Positions 22,025 to 33,536 of a DNA stretch of 64,000 bases are shown piece after piece. Location: positions 11,567,001 to 11,631,000 of the forward strand of contig JBBMNZ010000029.1 in the NCBI GenBank assembly GCA_037954325.1, given 5' to 3'. Both the position numbers and the translations under genes were made by a program. A model generated the notes under the pieces. It did no database searches and had not been told where the DNA came from. It saw only the letters and a program-made list of their open reading frames with translations. Each line of letters opens with the position of its first letter. Position 1 is the stretch's first letter. The DNA is from Fistularia commersonii (taxonomy: Eukaryota; Chordata; Actinopteri; Syngnathiformes; Fistulariidae).

Positions 22025-23120
22025 GGCTGTCTTGTGTTAATTTCTGCACCAATGCTGTCATACCCACAGACAGTCAGTGTCTTTCCTAACCAAAAGCATT
22101 GAGGACCATTTCGATAAGAACGACCCTCGCCACATGTGGAGAGGCATCAGGGCCATCACTGACTACAAAGACAGTGCCCAGTAAGTCATCCACAACCCCA
22201 CCCTGCCTGACAACCTGAACAGCTTCTTTGCTTGCTTCAACTTGTCAAGCTGCGGAGGGGCTACACATCTCTCTTAGCCAGAAACGCAGCACCAGCCTCT
22301 CGTCGTGAAGCTGCATCAAGTGAGTTCTACCCTGAGTAAGATCAACACCAACAGGGCCGCAAGACCAGATGGGGTGTCAGGCCAGACCCTGAAAAAATGT
22401 GCAGAACAACTGGCAGGGTCTTTCTGGATATTTTCAATCTGTCCCTGCAACTGTCCACGGCCCCTGTCTGCCTCAAGTCCTCAATAATTGTATCTGTGCC
22501 GAAAAGATCAGCCGTCACCTGACTCAATGATTACCATCCTGTCGCCCAAACACCAGTGATCATGAATTACTTCAAGAGAATCCTCCTCAAACACATCTGT
22601 GCTGGGCTAGACAGCCTACATTTTGTATACAGGGAAAACTGCTCCAAGGAAGATGCTGTCTTGCTACCATTTCACACGGCCCTGTCCCACCTTCAATGCC
22701 CCAACACCTACGTCAGGATGCTGTTGGTGGACCTTAGCTCGGCCTTCCTTCCTCCCAGACAAGTTTGCCTTGAAGCTCTGCAACCTGAGCCTGCCAGCCT
22801 CCCTGTTCTTGTGGATCTACGACTTCCTCACCAACTGGCCTCAGGTGGTGAGGTTGGGGAACTCCACATCTTCCCCTTGGATCCTGAACACTGGCACACC
22901 GCATGCCTGCGTACTCCGCCCTGTCCTCTTCACCCTCTTCACACGTGACTGTCTTGCCACCCACCCCACGAACAACACCATCATTAAGTTTGCAGATGAC
23001 ACCACCTTGGTGGGTCAAATATCAGACAATGATGAGACCCACTACAGAGATGTAGTGTGTTTCCAGTGTAGTCTTGTGCAGCACCAGAATTTGGAGGAAA
23101 AGTTGGCAGTTTATGGACTT
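22025..23120 (+). mobile_element. Rex1/L2-like LINE, RT region
   Basis: The + strand covers the linker (HMWRGIRAITDYKDSAQ at about 22130) and RT: VSSTLSKINTNRAARPDGVS (22305 on), MKYFKR-like and HICAGLDSLHFVYRENCSKE (22556 on). It continues HFTRPCPTFNAPT and LVDLSSAF in alternating frames, PASLFLWIYDFLTNWPQVVR, and the active site KFADDTTLVGQISDNDE (about 22985), which is intact. Frameshifts between blocks show that it is dead. It is truncated soon after the active site. Confidence 0.88.
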
Positions 23121-23489
23121 TTCATAAAGTTGAGTTGTTTTTAAGTGTTGCAGCTGAGATCTAGAAAAAAGATTCTAGTTGGTTACAGATGACTATTATT
23201 GATACAGATAAGTTTACTGAGCTTTAAATGTACTAAAGATGGATTGAAGTTTATCTGTGTAGATCCATCTTAGCCAGATGTGATTGACTGAGGTAGTAAA
23301 GCTCCATCAATATATATGCTAATATTGATACAAGGTTCAAAGTGATCTTACTGACATTTTGAAAGGGATGGATGTACATCCATCCTGGATGGAAAAACCC
23401 ATAAATTGACATTTTCAGTTCCTGATTGTCAGAACAATGTTTGAATTTTGAAGGATACCAATACCATCAATTTATAGACAAATAAGGAC
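23121..23489. other. Intronic sequence, nothing recognised
   Basis: I see no motif here. Two ACATCCATCC-like repeats near 23375 are too short to call. Confidence 0.5.
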
Positions 23490-23567
23490 TTTTAGGTTCT
23501 CTTTGAGAGTGACAAGGATGAATAGGATCAGGAATGAGTCTAACAGGGGTAAAGTACATGTTACACA
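23490..23567 (+). mobile_element. RTE LINE scrap (copy E)
   Basis: GGTTCTCTTTGAGAGTGACA and AGGATGAATAGGATCAGGAA match the LRFSLGVTRMDRIRNES-coding block in the other RTE copies. The scrap ends at or just before the hAT left end at 23576. Confidence 0.75.
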
Positions 23568-23989
23568 TTTTAAAGCAGGAGTCGGCAGCCTTCCCAGTTT
23601 CCATGGAAAAGAAAACACTGGGAGCCGCAATTACTTTTTGAGATCTAAAATGAAGGTACCACTGTATTTGTTGCTTTTTGTTACCTTTACACTTTGTATA
23701 AACAACTATAGTGTGTTGTTTATGAAATCCACAAAGTGCTACAGAGAAAATGTAATTTTATTTATGTAATGAACACATTTTGAACATTTTGAGCTTTGGG
23801 CTTTCAGAGTGTGTCGCGAAGCCTTGACCTCAATTTTAAAAATAAATTCGGAAAAGAGCACTGTGTCAGTAAGAAATAAGAAATAGATATTTGCAAAATA
23901 TCTTTAGAAATATTTCTTTTACCCGGTTAATGGAACTTCTGCGCACAGCATCTGCAAGCCAGGGCTATAAGAAGTTACTTTATCTTTAC

Positions 23990-25860
23990 ACACAACTGTA
24001 AGCTGTTGTCTGTGAGGCGTGAGCGGTGTTTGTTCTTAATGTAGTTCATGGTGGAGAATAGCCGCTCACATACATATATGGATCCGAAGATCGACAGGAC
24101 TCCAAAGGCATATTTCTTCATGTTGATGTAGGTGTCAGGGATGGCATTCCATGTTTCAAACAGAAGTTTGTCCGGTCTTGGAAGAATAGAATAGAGTCAT
24201 TTAGCAAACACTTCTATCCAAAGCGACTTATACAGGAGATGCTGAGGATTGAACCTGGGACCTCATACATGGGAAGCATGCACTCTACCACTGAAATACA
24301 CATTCCAGAGATGGAAGGTTCTTAATATCACTCCATTTCTGATTCTGAACAAGAATGGCCTTCTGACATCTTCAAGGTCCTCTGTCAAACGTTTGAATTT
24401 GGACACCCACATGTCTTTGTCAGCAATGTCAGCCAGCTCCAGCTCCAGATCAGGTTGACTTACATCTGCAAATGCAGTCACATTTAGCAGGGATGGATCG
24501 ATAATCAGGGGAGTGACGGAATTGTACCCCAAACTGCAAATACTGAGAATTAATCACCTTGCGTGCTTGTTTGAACTCCCTTAAAGAAGGGAAGTGAGAC
24601 AGTGTGCCTCTCTGTAAATCTCTGGCTAAAACTGTCAGTTTGCACTCAAACGGCAACACCTCCTCCAGCATGTGTAGTGCTGTGCCTCCTCTCCCCTGAA
24701 GAGTTGTGTTCAGCGTGTTCAGGTTCGCTGTCATGTCCACCATGAAGTGCAGTTTTTCTAGCCGCTCCGACTGTTCCAGCTCAGTAAAGGTGAGCCCTTT
24801 GCCGCTCATAAAAGTTTTCACCTCTCCCAGACATGCAGCAAAACGTTTCAGCACTTCTCTGGACAGCCACCAGACTCTGTTCTGCAGCAGGAGATCAGAC
24901 TATGTGCTTTCCACCTCATCCAGTAACAAACGGAACTGGCTGTGATTTAAACCTTTCGCCATTATTTTATTGACAATCTGAATGACAACAGTCATGATTT
25001 CTGTGCATTCTGGAGGAAAAGTTTGCGCGCAGAATGCTTCTTGGTGCAGAATGCAGTGAAAAGTCAGCATCTTTCTATCCAGTGACTTCTGCAGCAAGGC
25101 CACAAAGCCTTTGTGCCCTCCAGTCTTACTCGGTGCCCCATCGGTAGCCACTGACACTAGGTGGGTTGTTTTTATTTCTTTGGCTCTCAAACAATCAAGC
25201 ACAGCCTCACAGATGTCCTCTTCCCGTGCCTGGCATTTTAGTGGTATCAGCTCAACCATTTCTACCTGTGGTCCAGCAGAGTTTACATATTGGCAGAACA
25301 GCGCCATTTGTTCAATGTCACTTTTGTCTTTGGACTCATCACAGGCGATTTAAGTCCGCTGCAGCTGACTTGATTTCTTTAATTTGCTGTTTTGTGATAT
25401 ATTCTGCTACTTTTATGGTTCTGTCTTCCGACAGTCTTCGCAGATAGAGGCATCTCTCTGATTTTCTGCACAATTTCATGCTTGTTTTCAAAAACTGCAA
25501 ACAGGTTTTCTGAAATCTTAATGAATGACTCTTTCATATATTCCCCATCTGTAAACGGTTTCCCATGCCTAACTATTTCCTGAGAGGCTACGAAACTTGG
25601 ATATGTAGTTGAATTTGCAGATTTCACTCACTTCTTGAATTGATTTTTCCTCGGATCAGCCTTCCCCATCAGTTACGAAACAGCTGTCTTTCTGTCTTCT
25701 CCCTCTGGATATTTTTCAGCAAAGGCTTTGTGTGTATTTTTGAAATGTCTTGTGACATTTGATATTTTATTGTTAGCCAGTTTTTCTCCCACAAGGCCTC
25801 CCAGGCCTCATTAAATTTATATTTTCTTCAGATATTTTTCTTTCCTTACATTTCTCCATA
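23990..25860 (-). pseudogene. hAT transposase pseudogene (GTF2IRD2/ZBED5-like)
   Basis: Minus-strand blocks appear in order. NKHEIVQKIREMPLSAKTV comes first (25379-25627). ALFCQYVNSAGPQVEMVELI then leads to VSVATDGAPSKTGGHKGFVA, LTFHCILHQEAFCAQ and KGLNHSQFRLLLDE (24900-25307). This carries the hAT catalytic aspartate in TDGAPS and the C/H motif. After a frameshift come MLKRFAACLGEVKTFMSGKG, LEKLHFMVDMTANLNTLN and TLQGRGG (24450-24854). The dimerisation domain lies beyond the SINE: LPRPDKLLFETWNAIPDTYI, KKYAFGVLSIFGS, CERLFSTMNYIKNKHRSRLT. At least four breaks separate the blocks. Confidence 0.9.
24185..24311 (-). mobile_element. SINE: tRNA-Ala-like head joined to L2-type tail
   Basis: On the minus strand the head (24234-24307) resembles the whole length of a tRNA-Ala(TGC): CAGTGGTAGAGTGCATGCTT, CCATGTATGAGG, B box GGTTCAATCC, and end GCATCTCC. 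The anticodon-loop bases differ from tRNA-Ala. It passes directly into GTCGCTTTGGATAGAAGTGT and TTGCTAAATGACT, the L2-type tail. Short target duplications TGGAAG flank it (24179-24184 and 24312-24317). Taking it out restores the hAT reading frame LPRPDKLLF, so it inserted into the hAT. The total is only about 127 bp. Confidence 0.85.
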
Positions 25861-26135
25861 TTTTGCCTACCGGGGGTTGAAAGTCTTGACAAATTGACGG
25901 CGTTTTGGCGGTTATACTGGCTTCTGTGAGTGTGACGTTTATTATGATTGTCGAAAATTTTTTATTTTATTTTTACATTTCAAGATCACAATAATCCTCC
26001 AATTTAGAACTAAAATTAAAAACAGTAACTAACACAGTTAGTTTGTAAAGTTCAATTAAATACTTATAATTTATTTTCCCAAGCCACTCGGCGCTGCAGT
26101 GTAAGGATGAAAGAGCCGCAGGTTGCCAACCCCGG

Positions 26136-26339
26136 AGCTAGATGAAAGATGATTAACTGAATAATTTCCCGAAAGAAAAACTTTAACACAACCCCGGTCT
26201 CAAAAACATTCTGTGGCCAACAGGAATGTCATGATTTTTAAAATAGATTTTACTGAGTTGATATGTTGGGAAGGCATGGGGCTAGGCCAATGCATACAAA
26301 GAAATGCTTTTTTTTTTCAGTGGATATGCAGCTCTGAAT
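26136..26339. other. Intronic spacer
   Basis: No feature is seen between the hAT and the next RTE copy, except a short T-run at about 26310. Confidence 0.5.
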
Positions 26340-27631
26340 TCAGACACTTCTTCTTCTTCTCCTCCTTTCATCTTTTCCTTCAGGGTTCACCAAAGCAAAT
26401 CAACCGTCTCCATCTAACCTTATTCTCTGTATCCTTCTCTCTCTCACCAACTACCTTCATATCCTCTCTCACTACGTCCATAAATCTTCTCTTTGGTCCT
26501 CCTTGAGACCTCCTGCCTGCCAGCTCTAATTTCAGCATCCGTCTACCAATATATTCACTCTCCCTCCTTTGCAAATGACCGAACCATTTCAGTCTGGCTT
26601 TTCTGACTTTCTCTCCAAAACATCTAACATGCGCTGTTCCTCTGATAGACTCATTCCTGATCCTATCCATCCTGGTCACTCCCAAAGAGAACCTTAGCAT
26701 CTCTATCTCTGCAACCTCTCGCTCTGCCTCCTGTCTTTTGTCATTGTAACTTTTCTGAGGCCATATAGCATCGCTGGTCTCATCACTGTCTTGTACCCCT
26801 TTCTTTTCACTCTGGCTGATGGTCTTCTATGGCATAGTACCCCTGACACTTTTCTCCACCCATTTAAACCTGCTTGAACCCATCTCTTTACCTCTTTTCT
26901 ACACTCTCCATAGCTCTGGAGTGTTGAACCTAAGTACCTGAAGTCTCCGCCCCTGAAACCTCACCGTTCCACCTGCGTTCCTCTCATTCACACACATATA
27001 CTCTGTCTTGCTGTGACTAACCCCTCATTCGTCTCCTTTCCAGCACATACCTCCATCTCTGTTACTCAACCTGTTCTCTGCTCTCACTACAGATCACAAT
27101 GTCATTTTGTCATCTTATCAGTACCGTAAAAATACAACTTAAAGCCTGCTCCTAAGCTTCTAGCCTTACTACCTTTCCACCTGGTCTCCTGGACACACAT
27201 TATATTCACCTTTCTTCTCTGCATCATGTCGACCAACTCTCTACCTTTTCTTGTCATAGTCCCAATATTCAAAATCCCTACTCTCAGTCCCTTTCCTCAT
27301 CTCTCTTTTCTTCTTAACACGCCCCTCTCTTCTTTTTTGACCCACAGTAGCCCAATTTCCACTGGCACCCTGTGGGTCATTGGTACCAATGGTGTCCGTT
27401 GTTAACCTGGGCCTCGACGGTTTGATCTGGTTATTTTAATTGATACACATGTTTGGTTTTGCAAAAGTTTTACACCAGACGCCCTTCGTGGAGCAACCCT
27501 CTGCATTTATCCGGGCTTGAGACCGGTTCAGGGAGACACTGGCTCGTTCATGTCGTCCCCCCCCCCCCCCCCCCCCCCCCAAGGCTGGCTCGGGGAGACA
27601 CGGGCCAGTGCCGCCCTGAGGCTGCATTTCT
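26340..27631 (-). mobile_element. RTE LINE with internal deletions (copy F)
   Basis: The 3' end on the left reads LRFSLGVTRMDRIRNESIRG and VRKARLKWFGHLQRRESEYI (26380-26700). The copy then jumps at about 27110 from the active-site neighbourhood to the 5' endonuclease region (AGFKLYYF-like and the 5' UTR), deleting about 1.7 kb compared with copy A. The 5' terminus near 27631 shares TGCAGCCTCAGGGCGG with copy A. A poly-C run lies inside the 5' UTR. Confidence 0.88.
27557..27580 (+). repeat. (C)24 homopolymer
   Basis: A run of 24 C residues lies in the 5' UTR of the RTE copy. Its length is prone to sequencing error. Confidence 0.95.
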
Positions 27632-29059
27632 CTGAATTCAGACACTAAAGTTATCAAATTTGCATTTTCCCTCTTAGGTCATTCCTTAGAGCATCACCCT
27701 TATCATATCAGTGAGAACAAAGATGTCTGACTCACTTTTTCCATATTTCTGTGAAAAGGGCAAAGTATCACATGGAGGCCTTGTCAGACCAGTCATGAGT
27801 TGTTTTGGCAGTTCAAGGCTTTTGTATTCATTTCTAATACTTTCCCTCCACTCCTGCAGAGCCCTCTGTTAAACCCTCACTGTCACATGACCATTAAGTG
27901 ATGCTACCCTAATGACAGTGTGGCACCTCCCCTCTGAGTTAAAGGCAGATTCTCAGCTCATTTTATGGCAGCTCTATTCTTAGTGCTTCTTCATGTGTTG
28001 CAGATGAATGAAATAATGTCATATGGTATGTTAATAGATACCATATGTTTTGGCTACAAGAGAAAACTAGTCCTAATTTGCTGATAAACCTATTGTGGTT
28101 GTTCTGTGTCAGACCTTGGGGACTCATTGGGTATAAAGAAGGCCTTTCTGCCTTTTCTGTTATTAATCCTGATTCAATACCTTGAGATTTCAACTGTGGA
28201 GTTAAAAAAAATAGGGTTGAAATTGCTTGTAAAAATGTTGCTATTTTATGATGTTAATACCCCATATCACAAATTTAAAATGGTATTTAAAGCTTCAGCA
28301 AAGTTTAATTGTTTGACTTCAACAATAATTTCTGTAATCCTGAGACCTTGGCTCCATTTAATGCCTCCTAGCTATTTGGGATCTGTAAGACCTACATCAC
28401 AGGAAAACTACTTTAGATGATTAACTTTAAAACATTAAGGGTTAGCTGTTTTTGCATACAATGTTTCATCACAAGAAGAGTTTATTTAGCATTTTTAAAA
28501 AAATATTTCTTTCTATTCAAAAATTGTACACCCATGCAACCATCATCTTTTGGTCTATATCCACCTTAAGTCAAGAGAAGAAAAAAGGGTAGATAATGCT
28601 GACATCCTATTGAAAAGATGCCAAATTAGCAAGGACTTAAAAACACTGGGACCTCACTTACACCCTAGCAGTAAATTTCTTGACAATACATCAAATTACA
28701 GAAAAATCTTCGACAAATTATCACATTATGAAGTGGAAATTCCTTAGAAATGTGCATCAAAAATCCTTAAAAACATCTGAACAATGCAATGCAAATTTGC
28801 AATAAAATAAATCCACAGCAAAAAATGAAATATTGATATTTGAAAGAAATATTGACTGATAAATCATTAACATGCTATTGATGTAGCTCGATGTAAAGAT
28901 GAAGAGCAAAGTGTTGGCAAGATATGTAGGTTAAAGTTGAGTACAGCTTTGAGTGTGTAGTTCACAAAGTGCAGGTTGTATACAGATAGTTTAAATAGAC
29001 AGTTAAGTGTCATGAACAGTCAATTGCAGCACTGTCTGGGTTGGATGTAAAGTGTAGAA
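27632..29059. other. Intronic sequence, nothing recognised
   Basis: Frames of 62-104 codons (27963-28747) have no known motif and an AT-rich, lysine-heavy composition, as expected of chance. I see no repeat ends. Confidence 0.5.
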
Positions 29060-29475
29060 ATGTCCTGCCAGTGTCCTGCCATTTGGTTGTGACACTGGTG
29101 TCAAGTCCTGCTGGAAAATGAAACCAGCATCTCCATAAAGTTTCCATAAAGTCAGCAGAGGGAAGCATGAAGTGCAATAAAATTAGCTGTGGACTTCAGA
29201 AAACACAGTGGACCAACATAAGCACATGACATGGCAGTCAAAATCATCACCGACTGTGAAAACTTCCCACTGGATTTCAAGCAATGTGGATTCTGGTTTA
29301 GGAGTGGCACGAAACAAAGAATGCTAATCTTGTAGCCCAATGTCTAGGATTCATCTATGCATCGTGGCTCTTGATGGGTTGGCTGCAGCCTCGGTCCATT
29401 CCTCGTGAAGTGCCCCCAAATTCTTGAATGTGTTCGACTTGACAATCCTCTCAAGGCTGCGGTTATCCCTTTTGC
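29060..29475 (-). mobile_element. Tc1-like transposase fragment
   Basis: The minus strand contains CLKSSGKFSQSVMI and YVGPLCFLKSTANFIALHAS, the same middle block of Tc1 transposase as in the copies at 12.5 and 20 kb, in the same gene orientation. Frameshifts and gaps break it. I see no inverted repeats nearby, so only an internal fragment is left. Confidence 0.8.
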
Positions 29476-31971
29476 TGCTTCACCTGACTAAAATATTGAA
29501 CTTTTTTTAATGGCATTCACATTTTTTAGATGTAAGTGTACACCAGATTCTTGAAAAATTCTTGTCAAAACCTTCTTGTCGTGCCCTCTTCAGTTCAGAA
29601 CTGAAGAAGCCTCTCAAATGAGGGGTGAAACATCTTCAAGTGCAGAAATTCAAGTCCAGTTGCCACGACAAGAAGATTTTGACAAGAATTCACCGCAACC
29701 TGGATGCTTGTGAACCTCCACAGACATATATTCCTGATGTGTGTATTTGTAATAGGACAGACCTGGTGATCTGGAATAAAATATTCCAATTGATGCTGTG
29801 ATGCTTAGAAATTAAAATACAGAGTGAAACTATTAGGTATATGCTACAAATAAAAACAGGAATTTGAAAAGACATTTCCAAAGTTCATAAAACAGAACAT
29901 GGTTGGAGAAAAATAAAGTTCTATTTGATGAATCACTAGTTCTTAAGCATTTAAAGCTCAAGTGGTAACATGTTTGTATCCATGTTGTGTACTTGACATG
30001 ATTTCCATATTGCCAGATTGATGATAATGGATAAGCCGGCTTGTAAAAATCTTGATAGAAATGTTTACTTCAATTGAGCCAGTCCTTTTTTGACATTTTT
30101 AGTCTGTCAGTCATCAGCTGAATGCCAATGAGTGAGATTTTCAACCAGCTGGAATAATAGATTGCACAGTGCAGTTAACATTACAACATAGAGCCAGTCT
30201 GTGCTCACTCTGACAACAGAGAAAACATGCTCTTGTTTTCCTCGTTTTATTTTTTTTGCCTAGCTCCCAACATTTACACCAGTGGTCCAAAGCTGCACAG
30301 TATCATCCAATCACGTCCCTTCACAATTCTTCTTCACAGTCTCTCTGCGCTGGTTGCCAAGGAGACAGTGGAACGAAGTCTCTGAACTGGAGCAATGGTT
30401 TGCTCAGTGTACTTATTTTTACAGAATGTTTTACAGGAATATTTGTCGCCTTCTGGGCTTGTGTGTTTTTGTGTGTGTGAGCTTGTATGCCAGGTCATCA
30501 GTCAGACCCTCCATTAAGTTTCTTTCTTATTGTGTGTGTCTATTTTATGTAGTCTTTATAGGAGGGCCACCTGACTGCTGCAATCCCACCCTTTCTAACC
30601 ACTTCTCTCTCACAAATCCCAGCTGGATGTGAACATGTTTCCCCTGCCAGAATTTTGTCAGTGGCAACAGCAAAGTGTAAATTTTAGTTGGAGCTAGAGC
30701 TATGGCGACTTTTAAATAATTATCTGACCTTCAGCTAAATGGGCTATTCAAACTCTGACCAGGTAGTGAAGGAAAGAAAAGAAATTTTGACCTCAGCTGA
30801 AACACAAGCACATACATACGACTATTGCTACTACTTTTTTTCTAGCTATTTAGAAGGATCTAATAAAACAGTCTCTCAAGTTACAGTATTTTTTTTTTAT
30901 AAAAAATGACTTTCCTTTTATGTGGAAAATGAAGCCACATCCTGGGTCTTGGTTGTGATGTCATGAGTTTGACCTGAGCTTGTTCCAAATCATTTTATCC
31001 TACTGTGCAAAAACATGTAATCTATGCAAGCCTTTCCATTTGAACTCGAGAGAGATGTGAGCGAGGAGGATTACGCCAAAGACAGAAGTCAAAATGAGCT
31101 TCAAAATGAGGACAGAGGAACAGAGACGTTAAAGGCAAGAATCAGCAAAAGTTGCTGATGTGCATGCGGCAACTGCATTGCTATGCTAACAGAAAGAGTC
31201 TGTTGTAAGGAGCTCCCCTTGTTGTCATCGGCTGCACACTGTAGACTTAGAGGCACCTGCGTCGACTGACCAGGTGACTCATTGCCACTATCCTCCGTGA
31301 TCGTGCCGTGCCCAATCTTTCATCATCAGATGCTACTTCTGTTGACACCCATGCAGAAGAACATCCAATGTGTCCTGCCTGTGGCATTTCTCGGAAGGGG
31401 GCTCCCTCGTCCCCCAAGGACCTTTTGTATGTCTTTAATGTTTGTTTAAAACTAGCAGCACCCTCGAGTTCAGCAGCTCAGCTCGGCGAAATGCGTCAAA
31501 CACATCCAGAGAGAAGCGATAAGAACACAGTTGCGGATCCTGACATAGTTTTGTGCGTTCACAAGCAATTGGAAATCGCACCCAAAACCAGCACAATGTG
31601 GCATTATTATTATATATATCAAATATACAATAGTGTGTTTAAAGACTGAAAAAAACAAAAACTGTGTGTCCAGGAGACACACAACACAAAGACTTGAAAA
31701 TCATTACTTTTTGAAAGATCTCTCAAAACCTTTGAATTTTATTGGATGATTCCATGTCCTTCACTTCTCATATCCAGGATCTGGCAAATAAGATCAAACT
31801 GAACAGATCACCTCTGTTTTGTCTGAGTTAAGTGACAATAATTAGTTATCATCCAGATTTTATGTCCTTAAGACATGTCCAAGGTTCATCACAAACTTTA
31901 AAACACGTTCTCACCATTGTCTTTATATAGGCATATTGGTAGATGTAAACATTAGCTTTTTTGTATATGTA
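29476..31971. other. Intronic sequence, nothing firmly recognised
   Basis: The longest frame (31308-31649, + strand, 113 codons) has no motif. The opposite strand around 31490-31590 begins MPHCAGFGCDF, which recalls a zinc-binding start, but nothing further supports it. T-rich runs lie near 30250 and 30890. Confidence 0.45.
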
Positions 31972-32235
31972 CTGTAATTTCCAGACTATAGAGCGCACCT
32001 GATTATAAGCCTCACCCACTACATTCTAAAAGGAAAAAACATTTTGTACATACATAAGCCGCACCTGTCTATAAGCCGCATGGGCCCACATTTAAACATG
32101 AGATATTTACAAAGAAAGACGGTACACAGAAAGAGTTTTCAAAGTTTTAATAATATACCTTAGCTTTTCTTTCCAAACAGTGCCTGTGACGCGGCAGTAA
32201 CACAGCAGCAACACGGTAGCACAGCACTAACAGGG

Positions 32236-32400
32236 CTGGTTACATTGCTCCAGTTCTTCCTGGTGCCGTTTCCAGCATCTCACCATCGATTCATTTATAC
32301 CAACTTTACGTACAGCAGCTTTGTTTCCTTTTTTATCTGCCAGCTCGATTGCTTTTAACTTGAAAGCTGCGTCAAATGCATTTCTTCTTGCATTTTCCAT
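32236..32400 (-). pseudogene. pogo-type transposase N-terminal HTH
   Basis: A minus-strand start at 32400 gives MENARRNAFDAAFKLKAIEL, then ADKKGNKAAVRKVGINESMV and RCWKRHQEELEQCNQ. This is the psq/CENP-B-N-type helix-turn-helix of pogo transposases, with no stop across 55 codons. The CENP-B second domain and the DDE domain are absent. A well-kept DNA-binding domain without a catalytic core is typical of an internally deleted copy. Confidence 0.85.
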
Positions 32401-32513
32401 GATTTGGGTCTGTTCATGCTAATTTTATTAATGCACAAAGCTCGAAGTTACATTAAACTTGCGTCTTCCTCGACATATATATTCCAACTGTCTCACTCTT
32501 ACCTTTTCTGCTC

Positions 32514-32531
32514 GAGTGCCCCTGGTGGCCG
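32514..32531 (-). promoter_or_regulatory. CTCF-like motif inside pogo element
   Basis: On the minus strand the sequence is CGGCCACCAGGGGCACTC, very close to the CTCF core GGCCACCAGGGGGCGCT. It is a motif match only; occupancy cannot be judged from the sequence. Confidence 0.4.
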
Positions 32532-32626
32532 TTAGAAAAAAAATCATAAATTAGCTGCATCATTTCATAAGCCGCAGGGTTGAAAGCTTGTGACAAAAGT
32601 CGTGGCTTATAGTCCGGAAATTATGG

Positions 32627-33344
32627 TATTTTAGATCTGCTCCACCGTATCTGTAGGGCATTATTCAAAACACAAGTTTGTATGGTCTTAGTTTACTATG
32701 TCTGTTTGCACTGTCACCTCCAATACGCTGAACTGAAAGTGGAAGGAATGCTTTAAGTTTGTTGCTCCCTGTGACTGGACTGTTCTGCATAATTAACTAA
32801 AATTGAAGGAGCTGGAACATTATAAAGAACTACCAAATGTCTTGGAGGCACAAATGTTGGTCTGTAGATGTTTTTAACTGATTTAAAGAGGTTTTAATGT
32901 CATGAATCTTACATCTGATGAGCCCTTGTACCTCAATCCATTTTACTGTCTGTAAAGTCCTAACATGGGTTCTTGATAGTGATATTGCGTCGTTAATGTT
33001 GAAGATATTTTGGGCTTGTGGGTTGTCTGTCTTGGTCAGGACACTCTTAAGTAAGATTTTTCATCTCAGAGAGGTCCATCCCAGTAAAATGCATGTAAAA
33101 CAAAACGGGCACTGCCAAATTCTCTTTTTAACTTTTTACAGTTACTTATTGTGTTTAGGATCTCAATACGCATCAGTTAAATTGATTTAACATTGATTGC
33201 TGCAGTTTTGCTGTTTTTTCTTTCCTTTGCTGTGGATTAGCAATATCCAAAAGGTCTCAATGACAAAATCATGTTTAAGTAAGTTAAAATTGAGAAGTGA
33301 GAAGGTGTAGATTACTTACTCCTACTAAATGGGAGGCCCTGCAA
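32627..33344. other. Intronic sequence, nothing recognised
   Basis: A 90-codon + frame at 32918-33190 has no known motif. I see nothing else. Confidence 0.45.
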
Positions 33345-33410
33345 ATGAATGACGACTAGCCCAGGTCAGCCCCCGTCTCTCACCGAATGACAGCAAAGAC
33401 AGATAATGAA
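33345..33410 (+). repeat. Fish SINE body fragment (DANA/Mermaid-like)
   Basis: GTCAGCCCCCGTCTCTCACC followed by GAATGACAGC is close to the conserved CCTCTCGCCCAATGACAGC block of the widespread fish SINE seen more fully at 59865-60150. Head and tail are missing. Confidence 0.5.
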
Positions 33411-33536
33411 TATGTTGTCAGTATATATCCATCCAACTAGGGTCCTTCGTGCGGTGAGGCCGAAGCACAAGCTACTGGGGCGCCATGCCAATTGTACAAA
33501 TGTGTGCGTATGTATATATATAAATATTATTTATAT

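Larger units (their letters stand above)
23576..26135 (-). mobile_element. hAT transposon with near-complete dead transposase
   Basis: The left end is CAGGAGTCGGCAGCC. The right end in reverse complement reads CCGGGGTTGGCAACC, the Charlie-like hAT terminus. The 8-bp flanks are not an obvious duplication, so the exact right boundary is uncertain by a few bases. The transposase runs right to left through about 23990-25860 and is interrupted by a SINE (24185-24311). This is the largest DNA transposon copy in the window. Confidence 0.82.
31972..32626 (-). mobile_element. pogo/Tigger-type element, second copy
   Basis: The inverted ends are CTGTAATTTCCAGACTATA on the left and CCATAATTTCCGGACTATA in reverse complement on the right. 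Each is flanked by TA (31970-31971 and 32627-32628). Repeated subterminal ATAAGCCGCACC motifs parallel the ATAAGTCGCACC motifs of the element at 6212-7489, so the two are related but distinct families. It encodes only the N-terminal DNA-binding part of the transposase. Confidence 0.9.

Noticed and set aside
31308..31649. 113-codon + frame and the opposing MPHCAGFGCDF start as a THAP-like gene
   Set aside because: Neither shows the spaced C/H residues or a downstream domain; there is not enough to call.
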